Source of the DNA: Pedobacter sp. MC2016-24
Lineage (GTDB): Bacteria > Bacteroidota > Bacteroidia > Sphingobacteriales > Sphingobacteriaceae
Direction: 5' to 3'
Length of the DNA stretch: 64,000 bases
Assembly: GCF_015223055.1 (NCBI RefSeq)
Contig: NZ_JADFBX010000012.1
Span: 1-64,000 of the forward strand
A program made the translations under genes and the position numbers. The notes below the pieces were generated by a model that was not told where the DNA came from, did not search any database, and saw only the letters and a program-made list of their open reading frames with translations. Positions 9,383 through 16,822 of this stretch are shown piece by piece. The first letter of the stretch is position 1. Each line of letters opens with the position of its first letter.

Positions 9383-10429
9383 TTACTGTTTAGTAATTAA
9401 AGAAACCATACACCTGTCGTAAAGTGCAATCAGGTTGTCGTTTTCAACATGGAACTGCCTCAATAGAAGCCCTGTATGTTTGGGCATTAGAAAACTGTAG
9501 AGGTAGTTCCCGTTGTTCAGAGCGTAGACATCAATAGTGCTGTTCTGGAAGAAATCAGTTAAAGATTGATTATTTGCGCGGACACCCGAATACAAATAAA
9601 GTTTATCCTGAAATACAGAAAAGTAAATGTTAACAAGATCTCCAGGCATATTTAGTGTCCTTCCTTTTGTCACTTTTCCATTTGCAGTTGTCCTCTCTGA
9701 ATCAATCAGTTTAAGGTTTGCGCGATTAATCGTATCCACAGTTTTTGCACTATACAGTAAATTTAGATTGGTATCCAGGCAAAGAAAGCTACCCCTGCGG
9801 TAATACATGTAAAATAGCCGCTTCGAGTCTTCATCATATTGAAGTAAGCCGTCTGAGCAAAAAATACCATCAAATTGTTTGGGCACAGTAAACGATTTTT
9901 TAACCTGTCCGTTATTTGTCAGTACAATTTTGCACAATTCGGTATAACTTCCTTTTTTTGAATTTTTGAATAATCTTACGGCAATCGAATTGGCTGAGAT
10001 CGCGACCGGATTGTCAAATATGGCTTTGACATTAAAAACTTTCCTTCGGGTCGAAGATAAGCGTGCGATCTGCCCGACTTCATTTGCAACAAATATGGAT
10101 GAATCAACATGACTGAAATTAAGATTATGTAGATTGGAATTGAATTCATTTGGCAATTTTAGACTTTTAACTTCAGTTACTCCCAGTGAATTGTTCAATC
10201 GTAATAAATCCAGGGGGCGGTGGCGACTGCTGATCCAAATATCTCTTTCTGGTTTCCAGGAAAAAAATATATCGTGTTCCAGTTTGATCGAATGTTGAAT
10301 TCTAAGCTGTTTATTGACCATTTTTCTATCAAACCCATTATCCGAATTTTCGTTAAGAGCTACCATAAAATACATCCCTATTCCAAATATGGCAATGATA
10401 AGTAGCAAGTAAATTATTTTCTTCTTCAT
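9383..10429 (-). CDS. Membrane-anchored probable beta-propeller protein
   Basis: A 348-residue protein with one N-terminal transmembrane segment (about residues 5-24) and then a beta-strand-rich body. Repeating short hydrophobic strands are compatible with a six-bladed propeller of the BF3164-like type, although no lipobox is seen. It is the last gene of a four-gene minus-strand operon (kinase, MauE-like, peptide, this gene), 48 bp after the peptide gene, with a strong hairpin between them. Family knowledge: in Bacteroidetes, propeller proteins often accompany small exported peptides. The propeller assignment is inference, and a plain hypothetical membrane protein remains possible. Confidence 0.55.
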   Translation of the reverse strand: MKKKIIYLLLIIAIFGIGMYFMVALNENSDNGFDRKMVNKQLRIQHSIKLEHDIFFSWKPERDIWISSRHRPLDLLRLNNSLGVTEVKSLKLPNEFNSNLHNLNFSHVDSSIFVANEVGQIARLSSTRRKVFNVKAIFDNPVAISANSIAVRLFKNSKKGSYTELCKIVLTNNGQVKKSFTVPKQFDGIFCSDGLLQYDEDSKRLFYMYYRRGSFLCLDTNLNLLYSAKTVDTINRANLKLIDSERTTANGKVTKGRTLNMPGDLVNIYFSVFQDKLYLYSGVRANNQSLTDFFQNSTIDVYALNNGNYLYSFLMPKHTGLLLRQFHVENDNLIALYDRCMVSLITKQ

Positions 10430-10440
10430 AATTTTATAAC

Positions 10441-10470
10441 TAAGGCTATCCTGAATATAGGATAGCCTTA
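10441..10470 (-). terminator. Intercistronic hairpin after the peptide gene
   Basis: TAAGGCTATCCT (10441-10452) and AGGATAGCCTTA (10459-10470) form a perfect 12-bp stem with a 6-nt loop. The hairpin sits between the small peptide gene and the propeller-like gene on the minus strand. There is no strong U-tract, so it may act as a partial attenuator or an mRNA-stabilising hairpin that favours the peptide over the last gene. Confidence 0.5.
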
Positions 10471-10477
10471 TAAATGA

Positions 10478-10708
10478 TTATTTCAGTTTATTACTGTTGT
10501 CTAAACTTGTAGACTGAAATACTGCTCCTTGTTGATCTGGTTGAGACCAAAGGGTTTGCGGGCCAATTGCAGTTCTACATAAAGCACCGGTACCAGTACA
10601 ATCAATTTCCTTACTGTCTGCATCAAAATATACAGCACCAGCTTTTGAGGTTAATGAACCGCCAATAGCAACTATTGCCAACAAAGCGGAAAAAAATAAT
10701 CTTTTCAT
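10478..10708 (-). CDS. Small exported peptide, DUF6520-like
   Basis: A 76-residue protein. Residues 1-24 look like a signal or leader (basic start, hydrophobic core, Ala-rich end KAGA). The remaining segment of about 50 residues carries two cysteines (Cys37 and Cys44 in DCTGTGALCRT) and many Ser/Thr residues. The overall pattern matches the small DUF6520-type exported peptides of Bacteroidetes. It lies downstream of a MauE/DoxX-type redox membrane protein and a LanKC-like kinase in one operon. It is therefore the natural candidate substrate of that machinery, through disulfide formation or Ser/Thr modification. That role is inference. Confidence 0.65.
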   Translation of the reverse strand: MKRLFFSALLAIVAIGGSLTSKAGAVYFDADSKEIDCTGTGALCRTAIGPQTLWSQPDQQGAVFQSTSLDNSNKLK

Positions 10709-10788
10709 GTTTTTTTTATTTAAGTGAATGCCTACTCTAATGGTTTACAGGTTTTCGGCTTACCCCTGATTCAGGTTGCAACAGAATA

Positions 10789-11259
10789 TCATGAAGACTT
10801 TTTCAAGTCCGTTATTTTAACAGGATCACTTTTTAGTACAATGGCAATGATCGCCAGCAGCAAGAACACGCAATTGAAGGCCAGGTGCTGATCCCAGCTC
10901 ATGGCAGATATAATCCCGCCACAGTTACATGGGATTTCCTGTGAAAAATGCAGAATCCCAAATATGTATAAGCTGAATAAGGTCATCAATCCAAAGCTGG
11001 CAAACAGCCCCGGCAGGATGGTTTTTGGAAAAATGAGGAGCACTGCAATACCAATTTCAACCATGGGTACAAGCCAGGCCAATACCGCTGCGTAAGCGGT
11101 AATGAAAGGAGACTTACGCATTTGTAATTGGAAAGTGCCGAAGTCGGCCAGTTTACTGGTAGCTGCATACAGGAACAACAGGATGTATAAGCTGGCGACT
11201 GTCTGAACAAACAAATGACGTACACTTAAAACACGATTTTTTTGATCAGAACGTATCAT
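10789..11259 (-). CDS. MauE/DoxX-type integral membrane protein
   Basis: A 156-residue protein with four hydrophobic helices, the pattern KxADFGTFQLQMRKSPF after the first helix, and a conserved-looking PCNCGG motif between helices three and four. These are traits of the MauE/DoxX family, which supports redox maturation of exported partners. It starts 3 bp after the kinase stop codon, so the two are co-transcribed and probably co-translated. The cysteine pair in PCNCGG fits a role in disulfide chemistry on the small cysteine-containing peptide encoded next. The partner is inferred from gene order only. Confidence 0.8.
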   Translation of the reverse strand: MIRSDQKNRVLSVRHLFVQTVASLYILLFLYAATSKLADFGTFQLQMRKSPFITAYAAVLAWLVPMVEIGIAVLLIFPKTILPGLFASFGLMTLFSLYIFGILHFSQEIPCNCGGIISAMSWDQHLAFNCVFLLLAIIAIVLKSDPVKITDLKKSS

Positions 11260-11262
11260 GAC

Positions 11263-12579
11263 TTAACGATTAAAAGGTAAAAGTGAAACAGCCTCTTCAA
11301 ACATTTGGATAAGTGCAACGATTGACGGGCGATGACCCGGATCGTTTTGTACACAATGGAGGATTAACTTGATCAGAGGTGCGTCTACTTTCAGTTCGGT
11401 CAGTCTTTGTGACAACAGGGTACTTTTTTCTAACTCAAATTTAGCGGGTGCCAGCCCCGTAAAACACATGATCATAAAACCACCAAGGGCATAAATATCC
11501 TCTTTTACGGTAGGCACCTGAGCCATCCATTGCTCTGGAGACATAAAACCAGCAGTGCCTAGTTTAAATGCAGGTGAAGGGAAATTGGATTCAAGGTCAT
11601 ACAAAAGTTCAAGATCAATCATGAACAGTTGACGACTTTTTTTGAGCATAAAATTCCCCGGTGTAAGGTCGCGATGGACATAATCTGCCGAATGTAGCAG
11701 GCAAACCATTTCAAAAACATCCCGTAACAAATCCAATAAGACCCATTTATCCCGATCAGATAAGCTGAGCCAGCAGTTAAACCGGTAAATATCCTCCAAT
11801 ACCTGGTTAAAAGGTATGCCTTTGATAAATTCCATGATAAGATAGTGATCATCTTTTTCTTTGAATTCGGCGATGATCTTTGGGATCTTGACAAGATCAG
11901 ATAGCCTGGTGTGTACCTCGAACTGCCATTTAAGCCTGTCCTGGATGTCCCTGCCGTCCTCATCGGACCACATACAGTATCGTCCTTGTTTGATGACGCA
12001 GCTTGTAGGAAACAAATACTTATTTAAATATAGACCCTTAAGTACATCACCTTTAGGATCTGGCTTTAAGGTAGCAGTGACCAGACAATTGCCTTTTAAG
12101 TTTAGTACCTGTTTTTTTGTATTTACTGGTAAGGTCAGATCCTGCTGTTTGGCATATACTGTTCCGCCCATATGCTGATGACCCGGGATAGCAGGGCCTT
12201 TGAAGTCTGTTGTGAGGATAACCAAAGCCGCTACAAGTTCATCCTGGTCTATGTCTGCTGATAGGTAAATTAAAATTAGTTTGCCAATGTGCTGTTCACC
12301 GAAATTAGCATTCAAAACCAGTTTAGCTGCCTGTTGATTTTTCACCAGGTTGAAGGATATTTTTTGTGAAACCAGGTAAGGAATGACAGCCTCAACCAAA
12401 TTTGTCAATTGAGATAAAATCCCGGAAATGAAAATCACCCGCTCAGCGACCAGCTGGTCAAAATCTACCTTGATGTAATATTCATCACAGGTATAAGGTG
12501 TATCAAGTTCATTCAAAAACTCAGTGTGATCTAGTTGCGGGTAACCCTGCAAAGCGGAAGTCAAATTCATTTGATTCAT
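11263..12579 (-). CDS. LanKC-like Ser/Thr kinase lacking a cyclase domain
   Basis: A 438-residue protein. Residues of about 1-190 resemble the N-terminal (RamC-type/lyase) domain of class III lanthipeptide synthetases, with an IGKLILIYLSAD segment and a GP..GHQHMGGTVYAKQ segment. From about residue 200 a protein kinase domain follows, with Lys in CVIKQG, the catalytic loop HRDLTPGNFML, the metal motif MIDLE and GTAGFMSPEQW. True LanKC proteins continue into a LanC cyclase of about 400 residues. Here the protein stops after the kinase. It is the first gene of the operon and is preceded by an operator array. It may phosphorylate or dehydrate the peptide at 10478, or it may be a signalling kinase. 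The domain resemblance is by eye. Confidence 0.75.
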   Translation of the reverse strand: MNQMNLTSALQGYPQLDHTEFLNELDTPYTCDEYYIKVDFDQLVAERVIFISGILSQLTNLVEAVIPYLVSQKISFNLVKNQQAAKLVLNANFGEQHIGKLILIYLSADIDQDELVAALVILTTDFKGPAIPGHQHMGGTVYAKQQDLTLPVNTKKQVLNLKGNCLVTATLKPDPKGDVLKGLYLNKYLFPTSCVIKQGRYCMWSDEDGRDIQDRLKWQFEVHTRLSDLVKIPKIIAEFKEKDDHYLIMEFIKGIPFNQVLEDIYRFNCWLSLSDRDKWVLLDLLRDVFEMVCLLHSADYVHRDLTPGNFMLKKSRQLFMIDLELLYDLESNFPSPAFKLGTAGFMSPEQWMAQVPTVKEDIYALGGFMIMCFTGLAPAKFELEKSTLLSQRLTELKVDAPLIKLILHCVQNDPGHRPSIVALIQMFEEAVSLLPFNR

Positions 12580-12630
12580 AACAATAGCGATTGATTAAAT
12601 CAAAGGTAAAGTCGAAGCTATATTGCGCGT

Positions 12631-12689
12631 TATGCAATATTGCATAGTTTTAACATGCATTATTGCATACTTTAATGATGCAATTATGC
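12631..12689. promoter_or_regulatory. Three ATGCAAT-type operators at 23-bp pitch
   Basis: A perfect 16-bp palindrome TATGCAATATTGCATA (12631-12646) is followed by the near-palindrome ATGCATTATTGCAT (12655-12668) and a third left half ATGCAATTATGC (12678-12689). The left halves start at 12632, 12655 and 12678, exactly 23 bp apart. They lie between the Crp-like gene and the kinase gene, both on the minus strand, so they sit in the promoter region of the kinase operon. The binding protein is unknown. The Crp-like or MocR-like neighbours are candidates. Confidence 0.6.
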
Positions 12690-12696
12690 CTGGTTA

Positions 12697-13317
12697 CTAT
12701 TTCAACTTATTGATCATGTATATGTAATTTCTGAGCCCTAAATTGACGTGTATAGCCTGAATTTCCTGACTGGAGCACTCTAAGAAGGCTTCATTCTCCG
12801 CCCGAAAGCGTCTGACACGCTCTAATGATTTGATCTGAAGTAAAGCCATGTGTTGCCTGAGGTAGGTACTTTGTTTTTCTGCAAGTGTTCTGATCACCTG
12901 ATTAATATCTGCATACTTACTCATCAGTGATAAGAGGTCTTGATAACCAATATACAACACCTCGCCAGGTTCTAGAATTTGCACATAGTCAGACCTGTCT
13001 AAGCTATATAGCAAACTGTCACTATTGAAAATGAATTGTCTCCGTTTATAGATCATGGTGCCAGATGCTTTTTGTTTTTCATGGTCGTAAAAATAGCTGT
13101 GCGACATTGCATCGATAGAGAACCACAAAAATCCCATCAGCGCCTTGCCAGGAGTTTCCAGTCGTTGTAACCTCATCACGCTTTGCAGGTGACAGCAGCT
13201 TACGATATCTTCAATTTTTTGTTCATAGAAGCTAACCAGGCTACCAAAAGCTGGTATCAAATACTGGAGAATGAGTTCTCGCTTGTAGGATTCTAATTCT
13301 TGGGCTGAGCCGTGCAT
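12697..13317 (-). CDS. Crp/Fnr-like cyclic-nucleotide-binding regulator
   Basis: A 206-residue protein. The central beta-barrel pattern (KRRQFIFNSDSLLYSL, ILEPGEVLYIGYQDLL) resembles a cNMP-binding domain. The long helix with EKQSTYLRQHMALLQ and the segment SLERVRRFRAENEAF resemble the Crp dimerisation helix and the region before the DNA-binding helices. The C-terminal helix-turn-helix is short (SSQEIQAIHVNLGLRNYIYMI), as in many Bacteroidetes Crp-like proteins. It lies directly upstream of the kinase operon on the same strand, with the operator array between. It is divergent from the MocR-like gene. The ligand is unknown, and a regulator role for the operon is inferred. Confidence 0.7.
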   Translation of the reverse strand: MHGSAQELESYKRELILQYLIPAFGSLVSFYEQKIEDIVSCCHLQSVMRLQRLETPGKALMGFLWFSIDAMSHSYFYDHEKQKASGTMIYKRRQFIFNSDSLLYSLDRSDYVQILEPGEVLYIGYQDLLSLMSKYADINQVIRTLAEKQSTYLRQHMALLQIKSLERVRRFRAENEAFLECSSQEIQAIHVNLGLRNYIYMINKLK

Positions 13318-13387
13318 AACAATATGGGATGATTAGATTTAATCAAATGATTGGCTCAAATATCAGGAGTTCAGGTTAATAAATTAT

Positions 13388-13419
13388 TGTGCCAGCAGTA
13401 TCATATTTGAATGTGCCAG
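13388..13419. promoter_or_regulatory. Direct repeats TGTGCCAG in the divergent promoter region
   Basis: TGTGCCAG occurs at 13388-13395 and again at 13412-13419, a 24-bp pitch, between the divergent Crp-like and MocR-like genes. MocR regulators are known to bind direct repeats near their own promoters, so these are candidate autoregulatory sites. An 11-bp match (ATTGTGCCAGC) recurs at 16112-16122, upstream of the DUF6266 gene. Confidence 0.35.
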
Positions 13420-13501
13420 TTAGAAATATTAAGTCAGTAGAGATTTTTCTGAGTATTTTAGGTTGAATTAACCAAATCACGCTTAACAAAAACGCATCCC
13501 T

Positions 13502-15001
13502 ATGCAAAACCACGATGAAAATTTTTGGACCTTAGATACGCTCATTGAAGGCCATTACGCAGAACAAATCTTTAAGTTTTTCACTGAACACATTACAAAA
13601 GGCGATTTAATGCCTGATGAACGCTTGCCATCCTACCGTGTTTTGGCTGAGAAATTGGGCGTGCACAGGAACACCATGAGTAACGTGTACCGCATGCTTC
13701 AGCGAGAGGACTGGATCTATATCAAAGTGGCCCAGGGAACATTTGTCTCTGAAACATTTCCCGGGTATGAAAAAATATATGAATCAGCCAAACAACTTAA
13801 GAAGCTGCCTGTCAAATTAAACATTGAACAACGGATCAGGCGTGAGAAAGCGGAGAGAAAAGTAAATTTTACGGCTATAGGTTTTGATACACCAAGCCCG
13901 AAATACTTTCCGGTGTCGCACCATTATGATTTCATGTACGATCATGTTAAGCGGTATAAAACTTTAAAGCAAATAGATCAGATGATCGATTTTCGGGGCT
14001 CAGACCTAAAAAAAGCAATATTGAAACAGTTAAATGTCATGCGCAGATTTGCGATCCGTTCTGCTGGCTTAGAGGTAATCATTGGTAGACAGGAAAGTCT
14101 TGAACGTGTGTTAAATACTGCTTTAGCACCAGGAGATGTGGTGATCAATACCTCACCAAGAGATATATTGCTCAGTAGGATTCTAAATAAATGTGAGGTT
14201 AAATGTTATGACCTGGAAGGCTTTGGACCTGGGTTTATCGAAAACCTCAGGAGATTTTTGAGCCGTAAAAAAGTTAAAGCCGTATATATCCGTCCTCAAT
14301 GTAGCTATCCTGCAAGTCAAACCCTTGGGGCTCCGGCTTGTGAAAAACTGGTAGAGCTGGCAAAGAAATACGGGTTTTACATCATTGAGGAAGATGATTA
14401 TCATGAATTTTGGTACGAGACCAAACCTTTCAAAGAATTGGTTAGATATGATCACAATGGCCATGTCATTTATCTGGGTGCATTGAGTTTGTTAACGCCT
14501 TACATGCAGCAGACCAGAACAATTGTAGCTGCTGAGGACTTCATTACGCTGATGAAATCATTACCAGTTCGAAATTATATCCAGCGGGATATTCTAATAG
14601 AAAAAACAATCACCAATCTTTTGAACAGTAAAAAAATATGGAAACACATTAAGCGGATGAAGCGGGGAATGGAAGTTCATTTGGAGGAAGCATGGGCACA
14701 AATGGACAATTACTTACGCAGGGGTGTAAAACTAAAGAAACCATCAAGTGGGTTATCGCTTTGGATTGAATTTCCAAGTGACCGGAATTTGCAGGAGTCA
14801 ATGGATTTAGTTTTAAAATCCGGGCAGCAAATTCCTTATCATCCTGATGGTTATCTGTTGGGGCGTGGCGTTAACTGCATTCGTTTAGGCTTTGGCTCCT
14901 GGGATATCCTGGAAGCACAAACTGCAGCTAAATTATTACATGACAAATTCCTAAAAGACTATGGTAACAGCTATAGTTACATTTGCTATAAAACTGAGTA
15001 G
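13502..15001 (+). CDS. MocR/GntR-type regulator with degenerate aminotransferase domain
   Basis: A 499-residue protein. Residues of about 12-80 form a GntR winged helix (RLPSYRVLAEKLGVHRNTMSNVYRML). Residues of about 110-490 form a fold-type I aminotransferase-like domain with the aspartate region IIEEDDYHEFWY retained. At the place of the usual SK(T) PLP-lysine motif the sequence is GALSLLTPY, so position 330 is Leu instead of the Schiff-base Lys. The protein is therefore unlikely to bind PLP covalently in the usual way. It is divergent from the Crp-like gene. A helix-turn-helix gene follows 21 bp downstream. Confidence 0.85.
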   Translation: MQNHDENFWTLDTLIEGHYAEQIFKFFTEHITKGDLMPDERLPSYRVLAEKLGVHRNTMSNVYRMLQREDWIYIKVAQGTFVSETFPGYEKIYESAKQLKKLPVKLNIEQRIRREKAERKVNFTAIGFDTPSPKYFPVSHHYDFMYDHVKRYKTLKQIDQMIDFRGSDLKKAILKQLNVMRRFAIRSAGLEVIIGRQESLERVLNTALAPGDVVINTSPRDILLSRILNKCEVKCYDLEGFGPGFIENLRRFLSRKKVKAVYIRPQCSYPASQTLGAPACEKLVELAKKYGFYIIEEDDYHEFWYETKPFKELVRYDHNGHVIYLGALSLLTPYMQQTRTIVAAEDFITLMKSLPVRNYIQRDILIEKTITNLLNSKKIWKHIKRMKRGMEVHLEEAWAQMDNYLRRGVKLKKPSSGLSLWIEFPSDRNLQESMDLVLKSGQQIPYHPDGYLLGRGVNCIRLGFGSWDILEAQTAAKLLHDKFLKDYGNSYSYICYKTE

Positions 15002-15022
15002 CGTATAAGATGTGCTCAGATT

Positions 15023-15298
15023 ATGCTCTTAAAAATCTTAAATATATTGCAGGAAATATTACGTGTGCAGCTTGAAATCAGTGCAGACCTGAAAATTCTA
15101 TTGCCCGTTCGAAACCAGGAAGAAGATTTGCTGCTGGACAATAGCGATGCCAAGCGAATGCTTAAAGTTGGCGACAGTACCTTATACCGCTGGCGCAAAC
15201 TGCAATTGATTGAATCCAGGCGTATAGGAAAAAAAGACTATTATCTGAAAGTAGATCTGGAAAGAATGCTACATGATAAGATGAATAAAGGCCGTTAG
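15023..15298 (+). CDS. Small helix-turn-helix (excisionase-type) DNA-binding protein
   Basis: A 91-residue protein whose centre carries the MerR/excisionase-type pattern DAKRMLKVGDSTLYRWRKLQ, followed by a wing and KVDLERML. Such small proteins are common in Bacteroidetes near mobile or accessory DNA and often act as local transcription factors. It starts 21 bp after the MocR-like gene and may be co-transcribed with it. No partner integrase is visible nearby, so an excisionase role is not supported. Confidence 0.75.
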   Translation: MLLKILNILQEILRVQLEISADLKILLPVRNQEEDLLLDNSDAKRMLKVGDSTLYRWRKLQLIESRRIGKKDYYLKVDLERMLHDKMNKGR

Positions 15299-15356
15299 TA
15301 ACCCTTTATCGTAGCCAGTTCAGATCGCCGGAAAAGTAGAAAATACGCTTCATGCG

Positions 15357-15686
15357 TTAAGATTCGTCGTAGGTCTTTAGTGCGATGGGTAGGCATGTAC
15401 TCACACCGTTTAACCCACAAACGGTAAGCGTAATCAAGATGGTATCTTTGACCTCATCACGGGTAGCGCCAAGCGACTTCGCCATAGCGACGTGATAATA
15501 TATTGCTTTTGGATCTCCCAGGGCAGCTTTTATGCCAATATAAATCAACTGTTTCGTCTTCGCATCCAAGCCGCTAGTCTCTTTTAGCGCGTCAATAAGC
15601 TGGTCAAATGCTTTAGCCACTTTAGGGGCTTCTTTTTCAAATACTGCTAATGGATTTTGCTCCTGATTCATGTCTGAATTGATCAT
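15357..15686 (-). CDS. Carboxymuconolactone decarboxylase (AhpD-like) family protein
   Basis: About 109 residues from the chosen start; an in-frame upstream ATG at 15746 would add a Cys-rich, unlikely N-terminus, and another ATG lies at 15671. The pattern LDAKTKQLIYIGIKAALGDPKAIYYHVAMAKSLGATRDEVKD is typical of the CMD fold. The CxxC redox pair of AhpD is absent here, since residues before the conserved His are ALGDPKAIYYH. Peroxidase-reductase activity is therefore doubtful. It is convergent with the HTH gene and isolated otherwise. Confidence 0.75.
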   Translation of the reverse strand: MINSDMNQEQNPLAVFEKEAPKVAKAFDQLIDALKETSGLDAKTKQLIYIGIKAALGDPKAIYYHVAMAKSLGATRDEVKDTILITLTVCGLNGVSTCLPIALKTYDES

Positions 15687-15859
15687 GGCCTTAGTGCCAT
15701 TGTAACAAAGATCGCAAAGGAACAGGATATGAAAAATGATGGTCATGACATAAATACGTAATACATATCAATAAAGCAGGTGATCAGGATCAGGAATTTA
15801 CAGCGCTTAGAAAAGGACTTGACCGCCAGATCTGGGATAGGCAAGTCGGTCATTTGATC

Positions 15860-15895
15860 GGTCAAATCCAGTCAAATCCGGTCAAATCCGGTCAC
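15860..15895. repeat. 10-bp tandem repeat (CGGTCAAATC)
   Basis: Three near-exact tandem copies of a 10-bp unit, CGGTCAAATC, one of them with a single change, followed by a partial fourth. They lie in the 430-bp non-coding region before the DUF6266 block. A partial unit also precedes them at 15847. The helical-turn periodicity (10 bp) would place every copy on the same DNA face. Confidence 0.8.
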
Positions 15896-16007
15896 ACATT
15901 TTCAAATCAGCTGCTTTTTTGATTTTCCAATATACATTTGGTTCACAATCGGTTATAGTTCGATTCGGCTGTACTTAGCGTAGGGAAATCCTTCGATAGC
16001 GCTGGTA

Positions 16008-16100
16008 CTATAACAGGAACATAACAGGAACATAACAAGGGTATAACAGGAGTTGGGTAGGACTCATGGGCCCCTTGAATACTCCTTTAAGACTCCTGTT
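16008..16100. repeat. TATAACAGGAAC-type tandem repeat and long inverted repeat
   Basis: Four short copies of (A/T)ATAACA(A)GG units run from 16008 to 16052. The last copy contains AACAGGAGT (16045-16053), which pairs perfectly with ACTCCTGTT at 16092-16100. The region between holds GGGCCC. The result is a stem-loop of about 56 nt just ahead of the DUF6266 gene at 16178. It may be a leader, a protein-binding array or an expansion-prone repeat. The role is unknown. Confidence 0.65.
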
Positions 16101-16177
16101 TTATACTGGTGATTGTGCCAGCCAAGTTGAGCATTGAGCGAAGAAATTAAATATTGTTCACCTAAAACCCATGTAAA

Positions 16178-16822
16178 ATGGCAAAAATGAAGCAAGGAAT
16201 TTTCGGTCCTATTTCCGGAAAATTGGGTCCCGTGGTTGGGGCAACCTGGAATGGCATCCCGTATTTACGGGAATCGCCAAAGAAGAAGAAAAAAAAGCGC
16301 AAAAGAACGACCGCGCAATTGGCAAACGAGGAAAAAATGAAATTTGTGAACCTGTTACTGGTCCCTTTTCATCCTTATGTGGGTATTGGTTTTCAGCACC
16401 TGGCGATTGAGAAAACTGCCGTTAATGTAGCCTATTCCATCATGTATCACCGGGCAGTAACTGGCGTGTACCCAAATTTAGTGGTTGATTACGCACAAAT
16501 TGTAATCAGTGCAGGCAATTTACCCGGCTTGCTTAACCTGGAAATGGAAATGGTTGGGGAACAGGTGATACAGTTAATCTGGGATAATGGTAGCGATCCC
16601 AGAACTGGTTTTGACGATCAGGTAATGTTGGTCTTGTACTGTCCTGAACTGGCTTTAACAGACGGTTTTACCGGTGGTGCGAAGAGAAATTCGGAACAAT
16701 GCCTGTTTAAATTTGATTCCAGGTTTATCGGAAAAGCATTGGAAGTGTATGTCAGTGTGACTTCGCTGGACAGGAAAAGGATCGCCCACAGTGTATATTT
16801 AGGAAGGGTAGGCGGGATATGA
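16178..16822 (+). CDS. DUF6266 family protein
   Basis: A 214-residue protein. The N-terminus has the family signature KQGIFGPISGKLGPVVG followed by a very basic stretch (KKKKKKRKRT). The C-terminal half is beta-rich with a fibronectin-like sandwich pattern (VIQLIWDNGS...DDQVMLVLYCPE...VYLGRVGG). The family is abundant in Pedobacter and has no established function. There is no signal peptide. It is paralogous to the protein at 18826-19476. Its last 4 bp overlap the next gene's start (ATGA), so the two are translationally coupled. Confidence 0.85.
   Translation: MAKMKQGIFGPISGKLGPVVGATWNGIPYLRESPKKKKKKRKRTTAQLANEEKMKFVNLLLVPFHPYVGIGFQHLAIEKTAVNVAYSIMYHRAVTGVYPNLVVDYAQIVISAGNLPGLLNLEMEMVGEQVIQLIWDNGSDPRTGFDDQVMLVLYCPELALTDGFTGGAKRNSEQCLFKFDSRFIGKALEVYVSVTSLDRKRIAHSVYLGRVGGI

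Noticed and set aside
15860..16100. CRISPR array
   Set aside because: The repeats are only 10-12 bp, without unique spacers, and no cas gene is in the window.
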